From NCBI GenBank assembly GCA_016584495.1, contig WAID01000012.1:868001-932000 (forward strand): 64,000 bases of DNA. The letters run 5' to 3'. The translations under genes were made by a program, and so were the position numbers. Under the pieces are notes generated by a model. The model did not search any database. It was not told the origin of the DNA and saw nothing but the letters and a program-made list of their open reading frames with translations. Source of the DNA: Celoporthe dispersa (taxonomy: Eukaryota; Ascomycota; Sordariomycetes; Diaporthales; Cryphonectriaceae). This document shows positions 47,259 through 59,717 of the stretch, one piece after another (the stretch's first letter is position 1; each line of letters opens with the position of its first letter).

Positions 47259-47875
47259 ATGCCATACACTAACGACCTCCGCCGCCTCGGCCCACCAGCC
47301 CTGCGCACCGCCTGGCTCTTCCAGGTCATCATCGCCGGCTCCGCCTTCGTCTTCTTCGGCAGCGACGCGCTGGGGATGGCCTACAGCCATCATTCGTCCT
47401 ACGAGCTGTACCAGGCGCTCAGGGAGCTCGCCCTCGCCCTGTTGGCCTCCTTCATTGCGTTCATTGTGATGGTCCAGCGGGGCTATGCTGATCCGGCGCC
47501 CTCCATGACGGCGCGGCTCGAGCTGACCAAGGGCCTGCTTGCCTCTGCTGCCTGGCTGTGGCTGTTTCTGGATGCGGTGTTCTATGAGCCGCAGTGGGAC
47601 TATTGGCGGCCGGATCCTGAGCTCAAGAGGAGGAGGGTCGTCTTTACATTGGTCTCGTCCGTTATATTGTTGTTCGTGCCCCCAATGCTCCTGATGCTGG
47701 TTTTTGTCTGTGCGTGGTTCGCAGTGGGTGATATTGCTGCTAACGGTAGTTGTGAAGCATCTTCTTCTATCCAACCGTGTTCTGGAGCGCGAGGGTGGCG
47801 CGGGCGGCTAGGAACGAGGCGGGGGATGCGGAAACAGGAGGGCCAGAAGAGGACACACCTCTGCTGCGGGATTGA
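47259..47875 (+). CDS. Putative multi-pass membrane protein, family unknown
   Basis: I do not recognise this gene. From MPYTNDLRRLGPPALRTAWL at 47259 it has four hydrophobic helices: about residues 18-35, 55-72, 90-105 and 128-155, the last LVSSVILLFVPPMLLMLVFV. The first frame loses sense after 47713. A 44-nt intron (47714-47757, donor GTGGTT, branch GCTAAC) would join it to FYPTVFWSARVARAARNEAG, then an acidic tail and TPLLRD stop at 47875, giving 190 aa. The tail looks like a cytosolic end after the fourth helix. The donor is weak, and an alternative is a frame break. Family and function remain open. Confidence 0.5.
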
Positions 47876-48826
47876 TCACTTTACTGTACCGTACTTGGGA
47901 GGCCAGCCTGACTGTCAGGGTTATTCTTCAGACTTGGGTTCCATACTATGTTCGTCGAGTGACCTGGACATTTTCACATCTGAGGAGAGGAGCAGGTTGT
48001 AGAGAGGGCACAGTTTTGGAGGGGGAAAAAAAAAAAAGGACCCAAGTGAGACTTTCCAGATGCATCATAGCTCTGCCCTGATGACAATTAATATTAAAAA
48101 AAATTGCCTTGGTAGCAGGGATCCATCTGATTTTGTTACCGTTGCTGGTTGAACTCAACAGTGATGCGGGTTCACCTGTCTATCCTAAAAGGCACTGCTG
48201 ATGATGGGGAGGAGAAACCAGTACCATGTCCAGTCTAGACTGATGCCAACACATCAGAAAGGTTCTTCAGATCCCAGTGTGGGAAAGAAGAGAAAGATTG
48301 CATCAAATTGATGTATATTTGTCCGCAAACTGCTGCAGCCTGGTCATACGTGGTCAGTACTACTTTCTAGGTACTTGACTTATACTGTTGGAGAAGAAAA
48401 GGAGGTGAGGCTTATTACCTAAGCTTCTGCCCCTGTCAAAAGTGGACCCCCCTCTGCAGCATGCCACTTGGCTCTCTATCGTGCAGGCCTGGGGCATCTT
48501 CTAGGCTGATCCGTGCCAGGGGACCACTTCAACCTGCTCCAAATTCAGAGACAGATCGAGGTGCCAACCCAGACAAGAGAGACAAGATCGACTTGCTCTT
48601 CTTTCCCGCCCTCTGCCGTCTGTCCCGCCCAGATCCTTAGCTTTTTATTTTGGAGCGCGAAGCCAAAGGAAAGCCAAGGCCCGTCAAGCCAGCCAGCCAC
48701 CCTCGTCCCGTATTGCGCACGCATTTCCCTAGTTGACAAAGCTGGTGGCCAGAGGAGGACGATCCCCCCCCCCTCCTCGCGGGCCCTTAGACTACGCTGC
48801 TACCGTTCTCTTTCTACCCTGCAACA
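47876..48826. other. Intergenic region between membrane protein gene and AP-1 gamma
   Basis: No coding signal is seen in 951 nt. C/T-rich toward the AP-1 gamma start; an A-run lies near 48025-48037. Confidence 0.45.
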
Positions 48827-51761
48827 ATGACTTCCCGTAAGCAACATCACCAACTCTACTATCACGACGGACGAAACGTGAGCGGCGTAAAAGAGTGACC
48901 AGCAGACACAAAGAAAGCCAGACCGCAGGGATGGCGGAAGAACATTGGAAGCTGACCATGTCTGGTCACACCTCAGTCAAGCAGTTCATCCGCAACGTGC
49001 GCGCCGCAAAGACCATCGCAGACGAGCGCGCCGTGATCCAGAAGGAGAGTGCGAGCATACGAGCCAGCTTCCGGGAGGAGAGCCACGATCACAATGTCAG
49101 GTGCGTTCCAATTACCCGTCCTGCCGTTGCCCGCATCGACCCGTGATCTGGGAGGCAAGACAGAGGTGCTAATCCGGTGCGAGCTATGATCTCTCGACCG
49201 CAGGCGGAACAACGTCGCGAAACTCCTCTACCTCTTCACCCTCGGCGAGAGGACACACTTCGGCCAGATCGAGTGTCTCAAGCTCCTTGCCTCCCCGCGC
49301 TTCGCCGACAAACGTCTAGGTCACCTGGCCACGAGCTTGCTGCTGGACGAGAACCAGGAGGTCCTGACGCTCGTCACCAACTCGCTGCAAAAGTACGCAT
49401 TGGCAGCCCAACCTCCCCCTTCTTCTTCTTCCCTCTCCGCCGCTGGCTCGACCCTCCGCTGACAACAGCTCGTCACAGTGACCTCGGCCACTCCAACCAG
49501 TACGTCGTCGGCCTCGCCCTCTGCACCCTGGGCAACATCGCCTCCATCGAGATGTCCCGCGACCTGTTCTCCGAGATCGAGAAGCTGGTGTCGACCGCCA
49601 ACCCCTACATCCGGCGCAAGGCCGCCCTGTGCGCCATGCGGATATGTCGAAAAGTCCCCGACCTCCAGGAGCACTTCATCGAGAGGGCCACAGCCCTGCT
49701 GCAGGACCGGAACCACGGCGTCCTGCTCTGCGGGCTGACGCTGGTCATCAGCCTGTGCGAGGCGGACGAGGAGGAGGGCGGCGAGGAGGGGATCGTGGAC
49801 AAGTTCAGGCAGTTCGTGCCGATCCTCGTCAGGACGCTCAAGGGGCTGGCATCTTCGGGCTACGCCCCCGAGCATGATGTCATGGGCATTACGGACCCGT
49901 TCCTGCAGGTCAAGATCCTCCACCTGCTCAGGGTGTTGGCGAGGGGAGACTCCGAGGTCAGCGAGCAGATCAACGATATCCTTGCGCAGGTCGCCACCAA
50001 CACGGACTCGTCCAAGAACGTGGGCAACTCGATCCTGTACGAGGCGGTGCGGACGATCCTCGACATCGAGGCGGACTCGGGCCTGAGGGTGCTGGGTGTC
50101 AACATCCTCGGAAAGTTCCTGACGAACAGGGACAACAATATCAGATATGTGGCGCTCAACACTCTGATCAAGGTCGTCGCGATCGAGCCCAACGCCGTGC
50201 AGAGACACCGGAACACCATCCTCGAATGCCTGCGGGACCCCGACATCAGCATCAGGAGGAGAGCGCTGGACCTCAGCTTCACGCTGATCAACGAGAGCAA
50301 CGTGCGGGTCCTGATTAGGGAGCTGCTCGCGTTCCTGGAAGTCGCGGACAACGAGTTCAAGCCCACGCTGACGACACAGATCGGCATCGCGGCCGACAAG
50401 TATGCTCCCAACAAGCGGTGGCACGTGGACACGATGCTGAGAGTCCTGACCCTCGCGGGCAACTACATCAAGGAGCCGATCCTGTCCTCGGTCATCCGCC
50501 TCATCGCCACCAGCTCCGACCTGCAGACATATGCCGTGCAGAAGCTATACACCAACCTGAAGAGGGACATCACACAGGAGAGCTTGACGCAGGCGGGCGC
50601 GTGGTGCATCGGAGAGTATGGCGACGTGCTGCTCCGGGGCGGGCAGTACGAGGAGGAAGAGCTGGTCAGGGGAGGTCAAGGAGAACGAGGTCGTGGACCT
50701 GTTCGAGACGATCCTGAACAGCAACTACGCCACGCAGGTGACGACCGAGTACATCATCACGGCGCTGATGAAGCTGACGACAAGGCTCTCGGACGGATCA
50801 CAGGTCCAAAGGGTCCAGACGTTACTTCAGTACCACCAGACCAGCCTGGACGTCGAGGTGCAACAGCGTGCCGTGGAGTACGGGAACCTCTTCAACTTTG
50901 ATGAGATCCGCCGCGGCGTGCTGGAGAAGATGCCGGTGCCCGTCATCAAGGAGGAGAACCGCGTGCTCGGCGCAGCGAGCCAGGGGACCAAGAAGGCGAA
51001 GAGGGAGTCCAAGCGGATCAAGCAGACAGAACAAGATCTGCTCATGGACCTCATGGGCGACAGCGGCCCAGCGCCTTCTCCTGCCAACGGCAGCTCGACC
51101 AACAACGCAGATCTCCTCGCCGACATTCTCGGCGGGACATCGTCCCCGGCGCCCGCCTCCAACTCAGCAACACCGACACCGCAATCCAACGTCTCTGCCA
51201 TCATGGACCTCTTTGGGCCAGGGGGGGCACAAGCCACCCCACCTCCGCAGGTAGCAGCAGCAGCAGCCGCACCGCCATCCTCTGGCCTGGACCTCCTCGG
51301 GCAGATGGGCTCGTCCTCTCCCGCACCACCACCGTCGGGCGGGGCCGCCCCGGCAGGCTTCCCCTGCTACAACAACAATGGTCTCGTCGTGACGATCGCC
51401 ACGCAGCGCAATGCAGAGGGTATCGTGCAGGCGCTGGCGCGCTTCCGTAATGCCTCTGGTGGCCCGCTGTCCAACGTCGGGCTGCAGGCTGCCGTACCCA
51501 AGAGCCAAAAGCTGCAGCTCCACAGCATCTCGAGCACGGATCTGGCGCCGGGGACGGAGGCCACGCAGGCCATGAGGGTCCAGGGGGCGAAGGGGGTAAG
51601 TCCCACACACAGATGTCCTCTTTCTTGCTTGCGTCGAGAAATAGTCTGCTAACGTAAAATGATCCTTCTTCTAGCCTCTACGTCTGCGCTTGAGGATTCA
51701 GTACGCCTCGCCCGCGGCAGGGCAGGTTATGGATCAGGTGAACTGGTCAGAGCCGTCTTGA
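48827..51761 (+). CDS. APL4: AP-1 complex gamma-adaptin (single-base frameshift)
   Basis: Large subunit of the AP-1 clathrin adaptor at the trans-Golgi and endosomes. Exons: 48827-48836, 48977-49100, 49204-49392, 49479-51595 and 51675-51761, about 841 aa. The start MTS joins LKQFIRNVRAAKTIADERAV. The trunk is a HEAT-like solenoid (RNNVAKLLYLFTLGERTHFG, GHSNQYVVGLALCTLGNIAS). A Ser/Pro/Ala hinge follows, then the ear (CYNNNGLVVTIATQRNAEGI, LSNVGLQAAVPKSQKLQLHS). The last exon ends PAAGQVMDQVNWSEPS. The frame breaks at 50669-50672 (GGGG), where three G restore REVKENEVVDLFETILNSNY. In all other respects the gene is typical. Confidence 0.93.
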
Positions 51762-54699
51762 TAGAGCGAGGGAATCTTTTGGGGATAAGCAAGCGTGGTC
51801 CGGTAGTCAACTCTAGAGCGGGTGGGATCGGGTCCGGGGGGTCACAAACCGCAAGGCGAATCTTGGGGGTTTGGTTTAACCATTCAAAAGCAGGCAGGTC
51901 AACTCAGCAAGCATGTGGTGAATATACATATTTTCTTTCAAGATCCCTCCCTCTAATGCAAGCATCCGCGCATACCATCATCGTCCTGATGATCTTCCCT
52001 CCAGAAGAGGAAGAGAAGAATAGGGCATCGTTCCCCCTTCCCCCCCCCCCCGGGCCAATATCTCGGAACACGGTCACGCTCACCTCAGTCGGCGCGTCCG
52101 GGACGGGAGGAAGCTGTCTAGCTTATGCATGTCATGGTGTATCCCTCTCCCTCCCAACTCTTAAGCGAGAGAGTGAGAGAGAGAGAGGGGGAGGGGAGGG
52201 AGGGAGGGAGCCCCTCTGAGGAAGGGGAAGAGGGGGGCACGGGGGGGGGGGACGCCACCTCCGAGTAGGGTTCGGCAATAAGCATGTCAGACGGAAGTGA
52301 ATGAATTGTAGCCATTTTATTGGGCTTGAGGAAACGGTGTGTTTGGCGCTGTGCTGCAATGTATCGCCCGACCACCACCGTTGTCGTTCAGCCCAGGTCA
52401 TCTTTCACACCCTACCTCTGTGTCTCTCTCTCACTCACACCTACTCACAACATTCAGGAGATGTCTCAGTGACCATCAGCCAGTCAGACATCCCACTAGG
52501 CAGGTCCACCGTCCAAGCGAATCTCTTACCCTGACGCTATACCAAGAGCAAGTTATTCCCAGGCCTCAACAGGCCGTCCAAGTCCTAGACCAAGTGGTGT
52601 CGTCTACCCTTGTCTCGGCATTCCTCATATGACATGATCCCATGAGATCATTTATTCAAGAAGGGTGAGGTAAGTGGCGGGTATGCGTGTATGATTTATT
52701 GTCCTGTTTTTTTCCTTCTTTTTTTCCCCCTTCCTCTCATGGTGTGTAGGAGTCATTGGACGTGGTGGCACGTAGACCTAGGCGCCCATCATCTCGATGT
52801 TCCGCCCTACACACCTTCACAAAGACCAACCCCAGTGGCATGTTCCCCCTACCCTCCCTACCCTCCTTTCCTCTCTCTCGCTACCTTCACGTCCTGGGAG
52901 AAAACAAGAATCGCTCACCATGACCAGTCAGATGGGCTTCTTCAGAGGCAGGGACGGGGTATGTGTTGGTACGAGCGTGGCAGACGAGGTGGTATGTACT
53001 TGATCATCACTCACCTACATATCTCGATCAACGTTGGCGCCAGCTGCTGCTCACCAGCATGCTCTGTAGTAGGACACGCGTCCCTCGCTACCGAACCTCG
53101 GAGGCCCCAGGTTGCTTGCTCTGTGGCATGTGTCTATTAATGGCATTTCTGTGATAGATTGCCACCCATCCATCCAGCTAGACAGAGACACAGTAACTTG
53201 GGCGCCTGCACGACGGGATACAATACTACGTTGTCCTAGTAGCGGTACTATGCTAAGTACAGAGAGACGCCTCGCCAGTTTAATGAGAGAGGGGGAGAAC
53301 CGGGCCAGCCAAGACCGGAGAAGGGCCGCGGATCCTCGTGGCTGTGCGTGTGCGCTCTGTTTCATTGCAAAAGCCTTGAAGGGAGAGGGGAAGAATAATA
53401 AAAGGAAAGGAGAGAAGAAAAGAAAAAAAAAAGACAGAAAAAAATAAGGCTGTGGAGACCGGCTACTCGTTCGCCGGCGGTTCAGCGTTCCACCCAGCCT
53501 ATCCGGCCTCGAGATGCCGTGTTCAACCTATCGCGAGTTGTGGTCATTCATACCTGCCACATCTTTGTGAGAGTATCACTCATCACCTACCTTGCTCCCA
53601 CCTTCTCGAATGCCGGAGGAACCGCCATCAGCTCTGACCAATCTCACCTCTCATACCTGGGCAGAAGAAGAGGGAGGGGGGAGGGAGGGGAAGAGAGAGA
53701 TTAGGGGAGCAGGGGGGGGGGGAGATCATGAGAACGCCCGAGCCGGTCGGGGAATTAATTAATTCTCTCAGCTAAACGCTGGCCCGTTATGGCGGCCTGG
53801 CGTGGTGTTGCTACTTTCTGCTGCATGGTGGTATACAATGTACATGTCCTCCACCTTGGCTGGGGGTGGGAGGTGGCGCCAAGTGGAAGAAAGAACCATA
53901 TGACGCCCTTGGCACGGACCAATGACACCCTCGAGATGGAGTCTTGTGTGAGAGATGGAGATGGAGAGAAGATGACCTGCTGCATGGATGCATGGATGGA
54001 TGCATGCAGGTTTCTCGAGAAACAATGTTTCCGGACTCCATCTGTCGTCGGCATCGATCTGCCTTGCCTTCCCTTTTCTGCCGAGGACAGAACAGGGTCG
54101 CGGACGGACAAATCAAGGCCGGCTCAAGAATATATTGCCTGCCCTCCCTCCTTCTCGCCTTCCCGGGGGGGGGAGGGGGAGGAAAAAGCCAATCATGAGA
54201 GGCGGGCGGGAAGAGTGGTCCCCTCTCGGCAAGACAGCCCAATGATATCCTGCGCGGGAGCGGCAGAGGCGAGACCTGCGTTGAGCCCTGTCGGCGACAG
54301 CTTAGCAGGGCAAAGGGGACAGCGAGAGAGAGAGAGAGAGATAGGTTCGAAGGACGGATGTCTCTTGGGTTGGTTGTGTGGGGAGCAGGGCAAGGTCGAG
54401 AGTCGCACGGCTAGCCGCCCGGGTTGAAGAGGACCTTGGAAAGGCGGTTTTGATTGGCCGCCACAGACGCTTCTTCCCGTCCTCTGTCTTAGACCCACCG
54501 CGCCAAGGTTCTTTCTGTAGGTTGTACACGATAGCACAAAATACCATAACAAGGTACATAGGACTCATACTCTGGGTGTGGGTGGGTAACGTACCGAACT
54601 CAGCACCTATGATAGCATGGTAGCATTTTCTTCCCGTCTAGCCGCGCTGCTGTTGGGTCTAGCATATTACCTACAGTAGTAGTGCTACTACTACACAAG

Positions 54700-54701
<2 letters not shown>

Positions 54702-54734
<33 letters not shown>

Positions 54735-54735
54735 T
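54702..54735 (+). repeat. (CT)n-(GT)n microsatellite
   Basis: A run of CT units is followed directly by a run of GT units. The mixed tract lies in the large gene-poor region. Confidence 0.8.
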
Positions 54736-56029
54736 GTCGCATGCCTTTGCTATTTCTGTCGAGGGACGGGAAGCGAACCGAACCAGACCAGGCGTCTAAC
54801 CGCCGGCGCCAAACGCAGAGGGCATGCTCTGCTGCATGGTGGGTGGGACCCGGCAGATCATCTTTGGTTGGAGGGGTTTGTAGTGACCGCAGATTGCGTT
54901 CTGCTGGGAGAGATAGCAGAGTTGTGCATGGTGGATGGCGGGTGTTGATCATGATGATCATGGATGAGATCTGATATTTTTGGTGGGGTGAATCTTGGTT
55001 CGCTGGCGGAGAGACAATAGGGCTGGGAGAGAGAAAGAGAGAGAAAGCTACTTCATTCTTCTGCATCACCTTTGAAATTCTGTCCGTCATTGGTAGTCTT
55101 GATCCAGCACCAAACCCTCCTTCCTCTTCTTGACGGTGGAGAGAAGACAAGTAGAGAGGAAAGAGAGCCGCAGCGGTGGTGATGCGTGCCTACCTGGAAG
55201 AAACACCAAAATAAAGTACTATGGTACATGAGTGTACAGAAATAATGCCCAAGCGCCTAGCACAAGAACCACTAGACAGGGGACCCGTTACCGTCGACAT
55301 GGGGAACCCGCGTCCCACCCCTGTCGCCCATCAGCCGCGCCGACCACTCACCGTCCACTCATCCGCAACCCTCCATCCCGAACCTTGTCGACTCCAACCT
55401 CATCGACCACTCACAGCCCCGGGCGCCTGGGTTGCATTCGCGTGTGTGTACGCTTGTCTCTCTTCTTTTCTTTCCCTTCCACGACCCCTCTCTTTCCCGC
55501 GGCAGTCAACCACTCCCCGCCCGTTATTTTTCTTTCCCGTGTGGATACACCACCACAAGGTGTTCTATTCTCGGCCGTGGGGCCCTGTAGTTCCCTCCAA
55601 AGATCTTCGAGATGGACGGCATGGTTCGGCTGGGAACCCTACCGCGCCGTCGTGCGTGCCGCCGACCTGCAAGCGAGGCCAGCCTCGTGCAGCATGTATG
55701 TCTGTGTATAAGAAATTCCCGTATCCCCTCGCCAGACATGTCTCTTGGGTGTATTTTGGAACTCACACTTCTCTTCTCCTTTCATATATCCTCCTCCTCC
55801 TCCGTATTCCCTTTCCATCGTCTTGGGGTCTGCTTGTTTTTTTTTTCATTTCCTTTTTTTTTTGATTCCTTTTCCTTGGTCTCCTACGTCTTTGGGTTTC
55901 TGGTATCGACTCTGATTTCCTTGCTGGGTCTCGGTAACTACTTGCTTGATATCACCAGGAGTGAGAGAAAGAGATATATCGACACAACGCCTTCCAACGA
56001 TCCTGTCATATCTCAGTCACGACATCAGA

Positions 56030-56073
56030 ACCAACACCACCAACACCACCAACACCACCAACACCACCAACCG
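56030..56073 (+). repeat. AAC-ACC microsatellite in 5' leader
   Basis: A tandem array of AACACCACC units lies directly before the ATG of the secreted protein gene, so it is part of its 5' leader. Confidence 0.75.
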
Positions 56074-56078
56074 CCAAC

Positions 56079-57042
56079 ATGAGGACATCGACACTGCTCT
56101 CGGCACTGTGTGCCAGCACCGCCCTCGCGGCCCCTACCTACCCACATCTCAACGTCGACGCCGCCACACCCAGCTCGGGCATGGACGACCTGTCAGAGTA
56201 CTTCAACCTCCTGGCCCAGAAGATCTCCTCGGGGAAGCAGATGACCAGCTCGCCGACGTGCGACCTGAGCAGCGCAGTGCTGCCAGTAGCATGTAAGTCC
56301 CAGTCCTGTCTACAATAAATATAAACTACAAAATTTCTTGTTGCTGACGACAATGCGACCCAACAGCGGCATCTCCTCTCCCGGCTGTCGACGCAGGCCT
56401 CACCCTTAAACACGTCGCCATCGGCCGCGGCACGCAAAACTACACCTGCGACACCTCCAACTCCACCGCCGCGCCCACGGCCATCGGCGCCACCGCTACC
56501 CTCTTCAACGCCACCTGCATCGCCAGCACCTACCCAGACCTCCTCAACATGCTCCCCGCCGTCGCCCTCAACTTCAACCTGTCCACCGCCTCCTCCTACC
56601 CGGCCAACCTCGTCCCCGCTTCCACGGACGACCGCCTCGCCCCAGGCGACTACATGATCTCGGGCCACCACTACTTCCTCGACAGCACCACTCCGTTCTT
56701 CAACCTCGACACCACCAACTGGGAGCTCGGCGAGGCCCCCTGCGCCAAGAACGCCACCGCCGACGCCCCGGCTGATGCGCCCACCGGCCAGAATGGTGAG
56801 GGTGCCGTCGCCTGGCTCAAGCTGAAGGCTCGCGATGGCGCTACGGGGAGGCTGCAGGAGGTGTACCGGGTTGAGACGGCTGGTGGGTCACCGCCCGAGA
56901 CCTGTGCTGGGATGGATGCTGCCTTTGAGGTGCAGTACAGCGCGCAGTAAGTCTAGCATATTAGTCTCTCTTATGTCCTCGTGGACAGCCATGCTGATTA
57001 CTTCTTCACAATAGGTACTGGTTCTACGAGTCAGACTCATAG
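56079..57042 (+). CDS. Secreted DUF3455-type protein
   Basis: Extracellular protein of the fungal family often annotated as DUF3455 or, by old transfer, as malate dehydrogenase; the biochemical role is unknown. Exons: 56079-56292, 56367-56946 and 57015-57042, 273 aa. The N-terminus MRTSTLLSALCASTALAAPT is a signal peptide with cleavage near Ala-Pro. The core carries LPAVDAGLTLKHVAIGRGTQ, NYTCDTSNSTAAPTAIGATA and DYMISGHHYFLDSTTPFFNL, and ends YSAQYWFYESDS after two exact-phase splices. Asn-X-Thr/Ser sites suggest glycosylation. Family call is from memory of the conserved GRGTQNYTC pattern. Confidence 0.85.
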
Positions 57043-58399
57043 GGGAGGAATTCATGGGGTGGATAGTAGATGGACAATATCTAAAGGTCACGGAGGTGGC
57101 TCAACAATTTTCTTTCTTTTCTTCTAGCTTCTTCTACAACTCAGGGGGAGTCGATACCATTTTATCGAGAGGCGTTCGGGAGTCATTCGTTCACCACACT
57201 ACCACTACACCTTGCGAGAGACAGAGAGTAGTCATAGCACCGTCAATATAGGTTCTAATCCTTCTTCCTTCTAAAAAATAAAAAACAAAAAAACAAAAAC
57301 TAGAATGCGCTACTATCTTGTGTGCAGTCGAAAGTGTCCTGCCATATAACCTGGAACATGTCAAGAATGAGACATAATGAAAAGTAAAAGCTATATCTCT
57401 CCCAAGTACTACACCTCGCCATTTATCTAGGGAAGAAACCGGGATGGCGGGCTTGGATGACCAAGTCCGCTGATAGGCGTCAACCATAGCAGACTGACAA
57501 GAAAAAGAAGAAGAAAAAAAGAAAAGAAAGAAGGGGGGAACAGGCTCAGGTGATTTGTGTCTTCAGGCAATTTTTCAGACTTCTCCGCGGCGGCGGCGGG
57601 ATGATAGGGCGAAGTGAGCACCTCTCTGCGTCACAACTTCCACAGTCACTAAAAATACTTGTCACCATAATAAGATGACATATAGGCAGGACCTCGTCTC
57701 AGGATTATAGTTCATAATTATGTATTATGTTAAAGACACGGGATGGTCCCGACGTATACTAGCAGGACTGTGGTCTTCGTAGGCCAATATGTGACAAGTG
57801 AAGAAAGAGAGGGCCCTCCAGACAGCTTCACGCCGCTTATCCCTTATGAGGGGATAGTTCGTAGTAGGGCGGGAAGGTGTCGTCTTTGTCTTTTTTTTTT
57901 TTTTCCTCTCAAAAGTCTTGCCAGGGGTTCGTTCGTCTCGTCATGAAAACCAAATCCAACTTCTCCATGTCTGTGCTGTCACCGCCCCTTCGTGGGACCC
58001 GGTACCGGACAAAGTCATCCCGCATTAACTCTTTTTGATACACTCTTTAAAGTTGAGTGAGCCATCAGCGAACCTTTACTCCGCCCGTGACACGCTCCAA
58101 AGCCCCTCCGCGTGTCACCTTTGTATGCTATCATCCAAACGAATCACCAAATGTGTAGGCATTACTCATAGACAGTAACACACAACAACATCGACTCCAG
58201 AGAGCCAGAGAAGAGCCCAGAGAGGGTCTTGCTAGGTGACTAACGACACCAAGACGAAGGCACAGAATTTGTGGCTTGTTGTGACAAGTAGACTGATATC
58301 ACGGTGCTGTGCTGTCAAGAAGCTGCCGGCGCAAGGTCTCTCTGGTATTTTGAGGCAGACTAAACTGGTCTACCTCCTAGAACACGTAGGTCAAAGAAC
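57043..58399. other. Convergent region between DUF3455 and elongase genes
   Basis: No coding signal is seen in 1357 nt. T-runs near 57888-57904. Confidence 0.45.
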
Positions 58400-59717
58400 C
58401 TATGCCTTGCGGGACCGGGTAGAGGAGCTGGTGACCTTGGCACCGGTGGTCTTGGCATCGCCGTTGATGATCGGGCCCTTCTTGGCAAGGAGGTCGTGGG
58501 GGTCGGGCAGAGGAGCCTGGGACATGCGGCGGAGGCCCTTGCGGTGGTCACCCTTGCCGCCCTTCTTGTATGTGGCGAGGTAGAAAGAGATGAAGAGCAC
58601 GAGGTACGAGGTCAAGACGCCGATTCCAGAGAAAGCAGCAAACTCCTCACCTCCGCACTTGCCAGCATTGGGCATCCAGGTGAAGTAGGTCGACGTGAAG
58701 TAGGTGTACGACGCAAAGTAGACGAATCCTGTTTCACTGATTAGCCGGGGGGCCAGTCCTTTTTTTTTTTGGGGGGGGGGGAGTTTCTGGCAAAGGGGAA
58801 CCTACCGAGATCGATAATGAACTGGATGATCTGGAGACGGGTGACCCACTCCTTCCACCAGCACCGGACTCCACGGGCGCTCTGGAAGTAGTACCAGTAC
58901 ATGACAACGTGGACGGTCAGGTTGAGCGTGATGACGACCCAAGACACCGGTGTACTACCGAGGAGCTGGGTGTAGCAAAAGAACAGCGGTGGCGCCATGG
59001 TGGTAGCAGTGGAGGAAGGCTGAGAGGTAGAATCGAGAACGTCAGCAAGGCCGCTCGCTCTCACGTGGCTGCACTGCAAAAAGTGGTACCGGAGAAGAGA
59101 GGGGAGAGAGGGGAATGATCTTACTCAGGGGCTTCTTCTTGAGGAAGAGGAAGACGGTATCCAGAAGCTCGACGTACTTGGTGAGGTAGTTCAACTTGGG
59201 GCGGAGAGTCAGCTTTCCGGAAGCAACATGACGACTGCTAGCAGCAGCACAGGAAGAAAAGGGGGGGAAGGGGGCGCATAGGAGGCACACTTACGTAGTA
59301 CAGGACAACAAGAGGCTGCGTCCAGCCACCGTCATAGTCGCAGATGGCGTAGAAGATGCCCTTGCGGACCACAGTAGGCAGAATCTGCTCGACGAAGAGG
59401 GCGAGGAGGATAGCGGAGACGGCCGTGAGGACGAAGTTGTGGATCAGAAAGAGCGTCTTAAGCTGGAAGGAGTCCTTCTTGCGCATCCATTCACGACCAC
59501 CAAAGATGACAATGTAGTAGCAGATGACGAAGATTCCAGTCTCCTTCAGGGTAGACATGGGCGTGACCCCGGCCTGGAACCTGAAGTCCTCGGCCGGGTA
59601 GCCGACCAAGGCCTCCCAGACCTTGCTAAAGATAGGCCATAGCTGGATTCCGAAGGGTCGGTCGATGGTCGGTAGCGGCAAATGCTCGTAGAACGTAGCG
59701 GAGGTCGCGGTGTCCAT
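58400..59717 (-). CDS. ELO-family fatty acid elongase (single-base frameshift)
   Basis: 3-ketoacyl-CoA synthase of the ER that lengthens fatty acids. Exons: 59717-59295, 59194-59125, 59019-58806 and 58728-58400, about 344 aa. MDTATSATFYEHLPLPTIDR is the start. The family motifs are LKTLFLIHNFVLTAVSAILL, LNYLTKYVELLDTVFLFLKK and the His box FLHCYHHGAT (catalytic). NLTVHVVMYWYYF is also present. The last exon holds LVLFISFYLATYKKG, then a Lys/Arg-rich ER-type tail. After the His box the frame slips at 58977-58980 (four-base run): three bases give ATAVLCYTQLLG. Uncorrected, the frame is wrong from there. Several membrane helices are present. Confidence 0.92.

Larger units (their letters stand above)
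51762..56078. other. 4.3-kb gene-poor, repeat-rich region
   Basis: The largest gap in the window. I see no gene with family-like content. The open frames (for example about 53789-54427 and 55221-55865) are low-complexity and overlap frames on the other strand. It holds homopurine/homopyrimidine and microsatellite blocks: G-runs near 52040-52056 and 52240-52250, GA-run 52170-52190, GGGA array about 52195-52210, ATGG array about 53980-54008, a CT-TG run 54702-54735, and a T-run 55836-55862. Confidence 0.6.

Noticed and set aside
53789..54427. 212-codon + frame in the gene-poor block
   Set aside because: Low-complexity, microsatellite-derived residues, overlapping a similar frame on the other strand, no family-like motif and no signal or membrane pattern.
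55221..55865. 214-codon + frame before the DUF3455 gene
   Set aside because: Pro/Ser/Phe-rich translation of a C/T-rich leader; overlaps an equally open frame in a second register.
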